This document shows positions 34,559-42,831 of a stretch of DNA of 64,000 nt, one piece after another. The notes beneath the pieces are model-generated. The model saw only the letters and a program-made list of their open reading frames with translations, ran no database searches and was not told where the DNA came from. The first letter of the stretch is position 1; every line of letters starts with the position of its first letter. The position numbers were made by a program, and so were the translations under genes. Source of the stretch: a bacterium YEK0313 (GTDB taxonomy: Bacteria > Pseudomonadota > Alphaproteobacteria > Rhizobiales > Phreatobacteraceae); the NCBI GenBank assembly GCA_000751295.2, contig CCMO02000001.1, positions 1,599,501 through 1,663,500 on the forward strand. Direction: 5' to 3'.

Positions 34559-35785
34559 ATGGCAGGAACGCGGTTCACGTTTGCCGGGGGAGGGGGGTCT
34601 GAACTAACCGGGCACCTGGAGGCGCCAGAAGGCACTCCTCGCGGCTGGGCGATTTTCGCCCATTGTTTCACTTGCGGGAAGGACAGCCGCGCCGCCGTGC
34701 ACATCGCACGCGCGCTCTCGCGGGCCGGTATCGGCGTCTTGCGGTTCGACTTCGCCGGCACAGGGATCGCGAGTTCCGCGGAAGAAGCGGTAAGCTTCGC
34801 TTCTGACGTCGACGATCTGAGGGCAGCCGCGGAGGCCATGGCGGCCGCCGGTATGCCACCCGCCCTCCTTGTCGGGCACAGCCTGGGTGGAACGGCTGCG
34901 ATCGTAGCCGCTGCCGCGCTGCCGGATGTCGCCGCGGTGGTGACGATCGGTGCGCCGGCCGACCTTCAGCATATCTTGCGCGTTTTCCGGCCTGGCGACC
35001 TTGACGCGATAGCGAGCGAGGGCGAGGCCTCTGTGGAGATCGCTGGCAGGCCCTTCCTCATCCGCCGCACCTTCCTGGAAACGGTAGAGCGAGCCGACAT
35101 CGAGAAGTCCATCGCCGCGCTTCGACGTCCGGTGCTGGTCATGCATTCGCCGGTGGACCAAGTCGTGGGCATCGAGCACGCCTCGCGCATCTTCGTCGCA
35201 TCACGCCATCCTAAGAGTTTTGTCTCGCTCGACACGGCGGATCACCTTCTCACCGACGTCGACGATGCGAACTACGCCTCAGCTATGGTCGCCGCGTGGG
35301 CCAGCCGCTTTCTTCCGCCGCTAGCGGCGGATCTTCCGCAGGTCGAGGCGGCAAAAGGTGTCGTTGCGTCGGAGACGCTAGCGGGGAAGTTCCAGCTCAC
35401 GGTCCGCAGTGGCGAGCATACTCTGTTCGCCGACGAGCCGGAATCGGTCGGAGGTCTTGGGAGCGGCCTGTCTCCCTACGAACTGGTGTCAGCCGGGCTA
35501 GCTGCCTGCACGGTGATGACGATGCGCCTTTACGCCAACCGCAAGGGCTTCCCGCTCGAAAGAGCGACGACGAGCGTGCGGCACGAGAAGGTGGCGGACA
35601 TAATGCCTCCCGACCGCTTCACACGCACCATCGTTCTCGATGGGCCGCTCAGTGATGATCAACGCGCGCGCATTCTTGAGATCGCGGATCGGTGTCCCGT
35701 CGATCTGACGCTCGTCCGGGGTTCTGATGTGCAGACCGAGCTTTCGAGCGGCGGCCAGCCTGCAGGTGCAAGGCCGTCGAACTGA
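34559..35785 (+). CDS. Alpha/beta hydrolase-OsmC fusion protein
   Basis: A 408-residue fusion. Residues 1-255 are an alpha/beta hydrolase with nucleophile GHSLGG near residue 105, an Asp in HSPVDQVV and a His in TADHLLTD. Residues 265-400 are OsmC-like, with the peroxidatic Cys in GLAACTVMTMRLYA and the second Cys in ADRCPVDLTLVRG. OsmC/Ohr proteins reduce organic hydroperoxides; the hydrolase part may free the substrate from an ester. Known as a bifunctional family. Two MarR-type operators precede it; msrA follows 27 bp later. Confidence 0.92.
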   Translation: MAGTRFTFAGGGGSELTGHLEAPEGTPRGWAIFAHCFTCGKDSRAAVHIARALSRAGIGVLRFDFAGTGIASSAEEAVSFASDVDDLRAAAEAMAAAGMPPALLVGHSLGGTAAIVAAAALPDVAAVVTIGAPADLQHILRVFRPGDLDAIASEGEASVEIAGRPFLIRRTFLETVERADIEKSIAALRRPVLVMHSPVDQVVGIEHASRIFVASRHPKSFVSLDTADHLLTDVDDANYASAMVAAWASRFLPPLAADLPQVEAAKGVVASETLAGKFQLTVRSGEHTLFADEPESVGGLGSGLSPYELVSAGLAACTVMTMRLYANRKGFPLERATTSVRHEKVADIMPPDRFTRTIVLDGPLSDDQRARILEIADRCPVDLTLVRGSDVQTELSSGGQPAGARPSN

Positions 35786-35812
35786 TTGGCACACAGCGTT
35801 TAGGGTGATCGG

Positions 35813-36349
35813 ATGATGAGCCTGCCAGCTACAGACCAGACGCCGACGCAAACCGAGCGAGCGATACTCGCGGGTGGCTGTTTCTGGGGCCTGGAGGATT
35901 TGCTGCGCCGCGCCAAGGGGGTCGTGGCCACGCGTGTCGGCTATATTGGCGGTGAAATGCCAGATCCGACTTATGCGAGACATTACGGCCACGCGGAAGC
36001 CGTCGAGGTGACCTTCGATCCGTCCATTCTGACGTATCGGGCTCTACTGGAACTATTCTTCCAGATTCATGATCCGACGACCTACGAGCAACAGGGCAGC
36101 GACGTCGGCCCAAGCTATCGGTCGGCGATATTCTATACGTCTAAAGCGCAGATGGACATCGCCTTAGCGACGATCGCCGAGATCGAAGCCTCGGGTCGCT
36201 GGCCTGGGCCAGTCGTGTCCGAGATCAACCCGGAAGAATCCTTCTGGGAGGCTGAGCCCGAGCATCAGAAGTATCTCCTGCGTCAACCCGGTGGCTATAG
36301 CTGCCACTTCCCGCGACCGACCTGGCGATTGGACCGAGCGAACCGATGA
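35813..36349 (+). CDS. msrA: Peptide-methionine (S)-S-oxide reductase, third copy
   Basis: A 178-residue MsrA with AGGCFWGLEDLLRR (catalytic Cys near residue 24), TRVGYIGGEMPDPTY, FFQIHDPTTYEQQGSD and a C-terminal GYSCHFPRPTW. Similar to the copy at 32354 over most of its length, so the two arose by duplication or separate gain. In the same operon as hydrolase-OsmC and the ZIP gene. Met-sulfoxide repair under MarR rather than LysR control would give it a different trigger. Confidence 0.93.
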   Translation: MMSLPATDQTPTQTERAILAGGCFWGLEDLLRRAKGVVATRVGYIGGEMPDPTYARHYGHAEAVEVTFDPSILTYRALLELFFQIHDPTTYEQQGSDVGPSYRSAIFYTSKAQMDIALATIAEIEASGRWPGPVVSEINPEESFWEAEPEHQKYLLRQPGGYSCHFPRPTWRLDRANR

Positions 36350-36425
36350 GCGAGCTTCGACTATCATCGACAATACTGCTGCAAGGGTGCTCGCGCTTTG
36401 TCGTGCTGCCAGCCGGGTCACCGTC

Positions 36426-37187
36426 ATGATGCCGGAATACGTGATCGCCGGCTTGTGGGGCCTTTTGTCGGGAAGCGGACTGCTGGTGGGGGCGGTGCTG
36501 GCGGACGTGCTTTTCGGGCGGCTTACTCACCGCATGATCTCCGCAGTCATGGGCTTTGGTGGCGGCGTGATGATTGCCGTTGTCGCTACCGAACTCATCG
36601 GCGATCGCGTTTCGGCCGGGATGGGCCCATTTGCGATCTTCGCGCTACTCGCCGGAGCTGCGATCTTCAGCGGCACGAACTGGTTTTTGTCTCGCCAAGG
36701 CGCGAAGCACCGAAAGCGATGCGGTGAATGCACGGAACAGGCCACTGAACAGGAGCACCGCGGTAGTGGTGCTGCAATTGCGCTCGGCAGCGTTCTCGAC
36801 GGAATTCCAGAGGCCCTTGTGATCGGGATGTCGGTGGCTGGTGGCGGCAGGATCAGCCTGGCCGTCGTGGCAGGCTTCTTTCTTGCAAACGTGCCCCAGG
36901 GCCTATCGAGCACTTCAGGAATGAAGGTTGCGGGCCGACCCCGAAGCTATATCTACGCGGTCTGGATCGGCATTCCCCTACTCGTTTGCGTTGCCGCCGG
37001 TGTGGGAAATCTCATCCTCGGCTCGGCATCGACTCAGGCGCCAGCCATCCTTTCTTTCGCGGCCGGCGCCGTCATAGCGATGCTGGCAGAAGCTATGATT
37101 CCCGAAGCGTTCGAAAAGGCGCCGCCGTTCATAGGGCTCATCACGGTCGTGGGATTTCTGGCGGCATATCTCATCGCTCAACATTGA
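36426..37187 (+). CDS. ZIP-family metal transporter
   Basis: About 253 residues with eight hydrophobic segments. LGSVLDGIPEALVIGMSVAGG is the ZIP metal-site helix (the HN of the usual HNxPEG is replaced, keeping PEA), and FFLANVPQGLSST is the second site. A loop KHRKRCGECTEQATEQEH holds CxxC and may bind metal. It probably imports zinc, or with a related role exports it. ATGATG at 36426; last gene of the hydrolase-OsmC/msrA operon, 20 bp before the convergent MarR stop. Confidence 0.82.
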   Translation: MMPEYVIAGLWGLLSGSGLLVGAVLADVLFGRLTHRMISAVMGFGGGVMIAVVATELIGDRVSAGMGPFAIFALLAGAAIFSGTNWFLSRQGAKHRKRCGECTEQATEQEHRGSGAAIALGSVLDGIPEALVIGMSVAGGGRISLAVVAGFFLANVPQGLSSTSGMKVAGRPRSYIYAVWIGIPLLVCVAAGVGNLILGSASTQAPAILSFAAGAVIAMLAEAMIPEAFEKAPPFIGLITVVGFLAAYLIAQH

Positions 37188-37207
37188 TTCATGCGATTGC
37201 GATGGTC

Positions 37208-37747
37208 CTACGCCTCGCCGCTGTTCTCGCGATCTACGCCACGCTCATGCAACTCGGCATCAATCGGGCAATTCGTGCAACCCTCATAGCAACACAAGCG
37301 GCAGATACGGTAGGAATGCTCAAGATTTTCCAGGCGATGCCGTAAGACGCGTTCCGCGATGTCGCAAAGAACTCTCAATTCGTCTGGGCTTAGGATGGAT
37401 AACCCCTCAGCGATCACCTCGTCGCGTGAGGAAAGGACTTCGTCGCTCGCTACCTTGCCCGCCGCAGTGAGATAGAGAGACCGGGTGCGACCATCCGTGA
37501 AATGCTCACGGCGTTCGACCAATCCCTCAGCAGCTAACCGATCCACCAAACGGACAGTCGCTGCATGGGAGAGGCCGACGCCGATGGAGAGCATGCGAAT
37601 CGAGAGCCCAGGCATGTGCGCAATCAACGCCAGGGCCGATGCTGCGGGTCCAGCTTCCGGCGCCCGCGATGAACTAGCGCGAACGATGTCGTCGCTGATC
37701 ATGAGTGCGAACGCCCCGAAGATATTTCGATCTCGAGGTCCATCCAT
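37208..37747 (-). CDS. MarR-family regulator with a Cys-rich tail
   Basis: About 179 residues. A MarR winged helix (IGVGLSHAATVRLVDRLAAEGLVERREHFTDGRTRSLYLT) spans about residues 60-105. The C-terminal tail reads ICRLCCYEGCTNCPID, five Cys in a CxxCCxxxCxxC layout that could bind zinc or sense oxidants. I chose the ATG at 37747 because a MarR-type palindrome (37756-37776) lies just upstream and would sit inside the gene if the 37783 start were used. Confidence 0.85.
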   Translation of the reverse strand: MDGPRDRNIFGAFALMISDDIVRASSSRAPEAGPAASALALIAHMPGLSIRMLSIGVGLSHAATVRLVDRLAAEGLVERREHFTDGRTRSLYLTAAGKVASDEVLSSRDEVIAEGLSILSPDELRVLCDIAERVLRHRLENLEHSYRICRLCCYEGCTNCPIDAELHERGVDRENSGEA

Positions 37748-37755
37748 TGTCACAT

Positions 37756-37776
37756 CTATATGTGCGCGAAGCATAG
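37756..37776. promoter_or_regulatory. MarR-type operator in front of the MarR gene
   Basis: Imperfect palindrome CTATATG...GCATAG, 9 bp upstream of the 37747 ATG. It resembles the sites at 34466 and 38264 and suggests autoregulation. Confidence 0.45.
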
Positions 37777-37783
37777 ACAGCAA

Positions 37784-38385
37784 GTCATACGCGTGTGGTG
37801 CGGGTCGGCAAGCGTGCGGAAAAAAGGCCGGATTCCCAGAGGCTTACGACGTTCCGCCGATGACGCGGGAGATTGAAACTCCGCAATTTAGATCATGGCG
37901 CGCACGGACTGCCGATACCTGGCGGCTATAGATCGGTGAAGTTTGCCGTGGTTTCGGCTGCCTTGAGGCCGAATCACATCGTTCCAGCGCCAGCTACGCG
38001 TTGTGGCCAAATGTTATCGGCAGGCCTGGGAGCTCGCTTTCTGCGTCCCACCTCAACCGACTCACCCTGGTCAGCCACGACCGTGCTTTAGCCGCAGCCA
38101 GCCGGCAGATGGATATCAAACCCCCTATCCGTCTTGGGGACGCGTAGGCCTTGAACGCGTTTCACGCAGCCCCCCAAAGAACGGCTGCTTGTTTGGACGG
38201 CGCAAGCTGGATCGTCCGTGCTGACACTGCCGCGTTGACCCCGAGTGCCCACCCAGATAGGTCTATGCGTGACGCATACATAATGTGTTGTTGCGCACAC
38301 GCCGCCAGAGCCGATTTCGTGCGCCATGTTTCACTGAGCGAATGGCGGATGCTTCAGTCAGTAAGGCGAGCCAGGGGAGATAGGC
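37784..38385. other. Gene-free stretch upstream of gap
   Basis: About 600 bp between the MarR gene and gap. Small open frames here match nothing known to me. The one clear signal is the MarR-type palindrome at 38264-38278. Confidence 0.45.
38264..38278. promoter_or_regulatory. MarR-type operator upstream of gap
   Basis: Perfect palindrome TATGCGTGACGCATA (7-bp arms, 1-bp centre), 108 bp before the gap start and identical to the site at 41494. Confidence 0.72.
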
Positions 38386-39393
38386 ATGACGGTTAAGGTC
38401 GCAATCAACGGTTTCGGTCGGATCGGGCGACTAGCCTTACGGTCGATCGTCGAACTACATCGAGAGGACGTCGAAGTGGTTGCGATCAACGACCTCGGGC
38501 CGGTCGCTACCTTGGCGCACCTTCTGAGGTACGACTCGGTTCATGGTCCCTTTCGTGGATCGATCGACCTCGGCGAAGACTGGATCGACGTCGGGTCCGG
38601 TAAAATCAGGGTGTCGTCGGAACGCGATCCAGCAAACCTGCCCCATGATGAGCTTGGTGTTGACGTGGCGCTCGAATGCACGGGCTTCTTCACATCCAGG
38701 GAGAAGGCCGAGTCGCACATTCGTGCGGGAGCAAGACGCGTGCTCGTCTCCGCGCCGAGCGATGGGGCAGACAAGACGATCGTCTTCAAGGTCAATCACG
38801 ACACGCTGACCGCTGACGATGTCGTCGTATCAAATGGCTCATGCACGACCAATGTCCTCGCGCCTGTCGCGAAGGTACTGAACGACCTCTGTGGCATAGA
38901 GCGAGGCTATATGACCACGGTTCACGCTTATACCGGTGACCAGCCGACGCAGGATACCGTCCATAAGGATCTCTACCGCGCCCGCGCAGCCGCACTCTCA
39001 ATGATCCCGACGTCCACCGGGGCTGCGAACGCGATCGGCCGCGTGCTGCCGGAACTAAAAGGTAAGCTTCATGGCTCGTCGATCCGCGTCCCAACGCCGA
39101 ACGTCTCGGTCATAGATTTGGCTGTTTCGACGTCGCGTGAGGTTTCGATAGACGAGGTGAACGACGCCATCCGTCAGACTGCCGCCGGTGCAATGAGTGG
39201 GGTGCTCGCCTTCACGACAGAGCCCTTGGTGTCGGTCGATCTGAACCATCGGACCGAATCCTCAATCGTCGCACTTCCCCAGACAGATGTTGTCGACGGC
39301 AGGATGGTTCGCGTGCTTGCTTGGTACGACAACGAATGGAGCTTTGCGACGCGTATGGCGGATACCGCGGTCGCAATGGCGAAGCTCATATAG
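38386..39393 (+). CDS. gap: Glyceraldehyde-3-phosphate dehydrogenase, single-Cys active-site region
   Basis: A 335-residue type I GAPDH. NGFGRIGRLALR is at the N-terminus (NAD binding, with Asp in AINDLG favouring NAD); the catalytic Cys is in SNGSCTTNVLAP near residue 150; the His is in TTVHAYTGDQ; the C-terminal WYDNEWSFATRM is canonical. In most GAPDH proteins the Cys is followed by TTNC; here that second Cys is Val. Glycolytic or gluconeogenic NAD-dependent oxidation of GAP; an extra oxidant-tolerant copy is my inference. GGGGAG precedes the ATG. Confidence 0.93.
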   Translation: MTVKVAINGFGRIGRLALRSIVELHREDVEVVAINDLGPVATLAHLLRYDSVHGPFRGSIDLGEDWIDVGSGKIRVSSERDPANLPHDELGVDVALECTGFFTSREKAESHIRAGARRVLVSAPSDGADKTIVFKVNHDTLTADDVVVSNGSCTTNVLAPVAKVLNDLCGIERGYMTTVHAYTGDQPTQDTVHKDLYRARAAALSMIPTSTGAANAIGRVLPELKGKLHGSSIRVPTPNVSVIDLAVSTSREVSIDEVNDAIRQTAAGAMSGVLAFTTEPLVSVDLNHRTESSIVALPQTDVVDGRMVRVLAWYDNEWSFATRMADTAVAMAKLI

Positions 39394-39460
39394 CCGATCG
39401 AGTGCCGGCAAAGTCGTCACTCGGCGAAAAGGTGGGTTTTCCAAAAAAAAGGAAGCATCG

Positions 39461-39763
39461 ATGAGCATGAATGGACCATTGGCGCGCGCAGCGAGAGCCC
39501 TGATTCAGTGGCCGCGATCACATGTCGCCAAGATCGCTGAGTTGGACGAGGAAACGTTAGCTCGGTTCGAGGCCGGCGGTAGCATGCTTGCAGCTTCGGA
39601 ACTGACGCGGTTGCGTGACGCGCTCGAACGGGGCGGCGCCGTCTTCATCGATGAGGATCATCGCGCGGGATCGGGCGTGAGGCTTAAGTTCAACGCCAAG
39701 GATGTGCGTGCCATTAATCGGATGGAGGGCGAAGGCGGGCCGGTAGGCACCGACGATGTCTGA
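39461..39763 (+). CDS. XRE-type helix-turn-helix protein
   Basis: A 100-residue protein, MSMNGPLARAARALIQWPRSHV and then LARFEAGGSMLAASELTRLRDALERGGAVFIDED: the layout of short XRE-family regulators (HTH at residues 8-45, then a GVxFI strand and a GVRL segment). A GGAAG site lies upstream. It is 65 bp after gap on the same strand and could regulate it or the YeeE gene; the target is unknown. Confidence 0.7.
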   Translation: MSMNGPLARAARALIQWPRSHVAKIAELDEETLARFEAGGSMLAASELTRLRDALERGGAVFIDEDHRAGSGVRLKFNAKDVRAINRMEGEGGPVGTDDV

Positions 39764-39955
39764 AACCTCAGATTCTCGCGCCGGAGCTGGGGTATCAGGC
39801 GACAGACACTCATTCCTGCCGTGACCACGCCTATCATGACACCACCGGATGCTCGACGCACTATCCTTCGAGACGGCAATCAGGGGGATGGGCCCACGCA
39901 GGCGTATTACCTGATAAGTCGATATTCACGGGTCTCATGATCGGCCCAAGACCAT

Positions 39956-40924
39956 CTACCCTCTCCCGTGGCCTGATGGGCGTTTCTTGAAAAGCCTGTC
40001 ACGCGCTGCAAATCCAAAAACGATCGTCGTCGTCATCACGAGGTAGGCAACTATGCCGCCCGGAGAGAGTGTAGGCACTGCGGCGAGGATCAAAGCGTCG
40101 TTGCCACCGGGTATGAGGCCGATACCTATTCCCATCAACGCTCCGCCGACAATCGATCGCAGAATGCCGGCAACCGTCGGCCGTTGAAAACGCAAACGTC
40201 CCTGACGCACGGATGCCGTGATTGCTCCCGCAACAGAGGCAATGACCGCAACGAGTGCGACCTCGCCTGTTGGTGTCATTCGAAGAGGAAGGCCGCGTTG
40301 GATCAGGTCAGCGAACGTCCATGCCGGTGACAGGGCGTAAAGAAGTCCACCAGTGATACCGAGGCCAATCATTGAGGCGCCAAACGCCCAACCCGGTCTT
40401 CTTCGCGATGCGCCCTTCGTCGATACGAACATCACCGCCAGCGCTAGTACAACCGCAAGGGCGAGAACCGTAGCGGCCCCAGAGATGCTTGGGCTCGCGA
40501 TAAGACTTGTCCACGTGACGAGAGAGCCGGGCCGACCATGATCGGCAATCAAGATCCCGACTGCTAGTCCCACAGGAAGAGCTAGCAGTCGCATTTCCCC
40601 ATCGCCTAACCGTGCCAACGATCCAAGCAGACAAGTGTCATTGATGAGCGCCCCAAAGCCGAAGGCGATGGCGCCGATTAGGAGAAAGGCGTTGACGTTC
40701 GTCGAGGGTGCAAGGGTCGCGTTCAGCGTCCCAGACCAAGCGAGCGGAATAGCAACGAGGCCCGCCGCTGCAGACGCCGCAACAAATCCGACGAACATTC
40801 TTGGTGGGCGTCGTTTCTGCAACTCGTGAGCAGCTACGACCAGACATGTTCCACCTCGGTTTGCGGAATACCCGAACCAGAATGCCAGCATGCATATGAG
40901 AAGGTCGAACGCGATGGATTCCAA
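39956..40924 (-). CDS. YeeE/YedE-family sulfur transporter
   Basis: A 322-residue membrane protein with about nine helices, related to YeeE/YedE. GYSANRGGTCLVVAAHELQ near residue 20 and GALINDTCLLGSLARLGDG near 90 carry conserved Cys; GGALMGIGIGLIPGGND near 265 is the duplicated motif. YeeE imports thiosulfate in other bacteria; a sulfane-sulfur substrate is likely here. Start codon is TTG without a strong ribosome site, so the start is uncertain. It follows the MarR gene on the same strand, 26 bp away. Confidence 0.83.
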   Translation of the reverse strand: MESIAFDLLICMLAFWFGYSANRGGTCLVVAAHELQKRRPPRMFVGFVAASAAAGLVAIPLAWSGTLNATLAPSTNVNAFLLIGAIAFGFGALINDTCLLGSLARLGDGEMRLLALPVGLAVGILIADHGRPGSLVTWTSLIASPSISGAATVLALAVVLALAVMFVSTKGASRRRPGWAFGASMIGLGITGGLLYALSPAWTFADLIQRGLPLRMTPTGEVALVAVIASVAGAITASVRQGRLRFQRPTVAGILRSIVGGALMGIGIGLIPGGNDALILAAVPTLSPGGIVAYLVMTTTIVFGFAARDRLFKKRPSGHGRG

Positions 40925-40950
40925 GGTATCAAGCCTGATTCATTTTCTCG

Positions 40951-41481
40951 TCAGTCGTTCTTCGAAGGACGCCGGGGTGGCGAGCGGGCTGGCGGCGTCG
41001 CGCTTTCAGTAGGTCGTGGCCTCGGGTAGCCGCCCAGATGCCGGAGGCTTGCGAGCTCATTTTTGTTCAACCCGTTTTCGAGGAGCCGCTCGGACAACGC
41101 GCCTAGGTCGTTCAGGTCCATGGGCGATAGGGGCGAGACCCACGCCGCGATCACCTGCTCGCGCGCTCTGAGCAAAGCTCTAGTCATCTCCTCACCGGAA
41201 TTGGTGAGGTGGATGAAACGCGCCCGTCTGTCGACGGTGTGTCGCCGCCGTTCGACCAGATGATCGGTTTCAAGCCTGTCGATCAATCGCACCGTCCCGG
41301 CATGGGAAAGCCGAAGCCGGCTAGCTAGGACGCCGATAGGCACCCCAGGCTCAACACTAAGAAGGATCATCAGCGCAGCCGCTGGTCCGCTCGGCGAAAG
41401 CGAGGCTGAGGCACTCGCGATGTTGTCAGCCACCGCGAGCGCTAGTGCACCAAAATGATATTTGGCTGCCGCCGGCTCCAT
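40951..41481 (-). CDS. MarR-family regulator
   Basis: A 176-residue MarR protein: HTH IGVLASRLRLSHAGTVRLIDRLETDHLVERRRHTVDRRARFIHLT near residues 48-92, related to the MarR gene at 37208 but without its Cys-rich tail. The C-terminus is Pro/Arg-rich. TATGCGTGACGCATA lies 12 bp upstream of the ATG, so it likely represses itself and the YeeE gene below it. Confidence 0.86.
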   Translation of the reverse strand: MEPAAAKYHFGALALAVADNIASASASLSPSGPAAALMILLSVEPGVPIGVLASRLRLSHAGTVRLIDRLETDHLVERRRHTVDRRARFIHLTNSGEEMTRALLRAREQVIAAWVSPLSPMDLNDLGALSERLLENGLNKNELASLRHLGGYPRPRPTESATPPARSPPRRPSKND

Positions 41482-41493
41482 CCGTCAACGATA

Positions 41494-41546
41494 TATGCGT
41501 GACGCATAGACATCAAGTGTCCGAAGATGTATGACTGCCGCATACA
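41494..41546. promoter_or_regulatory. MarR-type operators upstream of the MarR gene
   Basis: TATGCGTGACGCATA at 41494-41508, identical to the site upstream of gap, and a looser site at 41528-41546 (arms TGTATG and CATACA). They lie between the MarR gene and the rightward LysR gene at 41694. Confidence 0.7.
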
Positions 41547-41693
41547 TTTCTGGGATTCGGAGATGGTCATGCTCACCGAAGGACTCGGCTCGGATTCCTC
41601 GCCTGAGATCGAAAGAGATGCGCCGTCCACTGGCGGCTTAAAATTTCGCGCGCTGCTCGTGCGCTTGAATGGCGGCAGCCACGGAGGGGCATC

Positions 41694-42596
41694 ATGCCCG
41701 ATCTGACGCTTGATCTGCGATACCTCAAATACGCGATCCAGGTCGCCGAGGCAGGTAGCTTTCGCCGGGCGGCCGAACGCATTGCGATCTCCCAATCTAC
41801 CGTGAGCCGTCGGGTGCAGATGCTAGAGCGTCAGCTTGGCGTTTCGCTGTTCGAGCGCACAAGAACAGGTGCCGCGCTAACGCCCGAGGGAGCACGCTTT
41901 CTTCAGCACGCGGCTGTAGGAGCGCGATACCTGCGCGAGGCTGCGACGGAGATCCGGTCCACACGAAACCTCAAGACCGGGCTTATCAGATTTGGGATGC
42001 TCGAAGCGTTTCCGGCGGGCCCAATCATCGACCTTCTCGCGGACTTTCGACATCAATATCCGACTATCGAGGTGAAGCTCGAGGAAGGCACGTCAGAAGA
42101 GAATACATCGCGGGTGCGGCGTGGATTACTGGATGCCGCAATTTGCCTTCGCACAAACAGCAACCGCCAGTTTCACATTCGACGCTTCTGCGATCCCACT
42201 TTGTTTGTGGCATTGTCCCAGCGTCACCAGTTGGCGTCGCGAATGCAATTGGCTTGGGAAGACATCTGCGACGAGGTCTTCCTCGTTCGTTCCGACGGTG
42301 CCGGACGTGAACTCTCTGACTTGCTCAAGCGCATGGTAGGAGCCGTAGAAGGAGAGGTTCAACTATCCATTCAACAGGTCAGCCGGGAGACACTCCTCAC
42401 CATGGTCGAGCAGGGCTTCGGTTTAACCATCACGACGTTGGTTCGCCAAACTGACATCGCGTTGGTCCCGCTTTCATCGGCCCGAGCGCCTACGGCTGCT
42501 ACGATTTCATGCTGCGACAACGACAATCCCGCCCTACCACTGCTGCTGAAATGTCTCGACACCCTCTCAGGGTTGAAGGGGAGGAGTCTTGGCTAA
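41694..42596 (+). CDS. LysR-family regulator beside the trb cluster
   Basis: A 300-residue LysR protein: HTH AGSFRRAAERIAISQSTVSRRVQMLERQLGVSLFER, then a full effector domain. It is convergent with the DUF2274 gene, overlapping its stop by 4 bp. A LysR gene next to trb is common in conjugative elements of this family, so it may act on transfer rather than on the cargo. The target is unknown. Confidence 0.87.
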   Translation: MPDLTLDLRYLKYAIQVAEAGSFRRAAERIAISQSTVSRRVQMLERQLGVSLFERTRTGAALTPEGARFLQHAAVGARYLREAATEIRSTRNLKTGLIRFGMLEAFPAGPIIDLLADFRHQYPTIEVKLEEGTSEENTSRVRRGLLDAAICLRTNSNRQFHIRRFCDPTLFVALSQRHQLASRMQLAWEDICDEVFLVRSDGAGRELSDLLKRMVGAVEGEVQLSIQQVSRETLLTMVEQGFGLTITTLVRQTDIALVPLSSARAPTAATISCCDNDNPALPLLLKCLDTLSGLKGRSLG

Positions 42597-42829
42597 TCTT
42601 CGGTCTTTTGCGTCGTAGCTCGCCTAGCTTTTGCAAAACCGCGGTCGGTCGCGATGAACCGCTGCAACATAGGAACGATCAACCTAGCCGGATCGACCGC
42701 AGGCTGCCCTTGTTCGCGCCCTAACAGATCGGCATAGTCGGCCAAGTCGTGATGAAGAGCAGCAGGCAACTCGACTTGAACTTTGATCGGCTTTTCTTCC
42801 GCGATAGGCCCCAGCTTGAGCTTCGACAT
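42593..42829 (-). CDS. DUF2274 protein
   Basis: A 78-residue protein, MSKLKLGPIAEEKPIKVQVELPAALHHDLADYADLL, the DUF2274 pattern (RHH-like N-terminus, then helices). It is the last gene of the trb operon and overlaps the trbI stop. DUF2274 genes sit after trbI in many alphaproteobacterial conjugative elements; function unknown. Confidence 0.83.
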   Translation of the reverse strand: MSKLKLGPIAEEKPIKVQVELPAALHHDLADYADLLGREQGQPAVDPARLIVPMLQRFIATDRGFAKARRATTQKTED

Positions 42830-42831
42830 TA

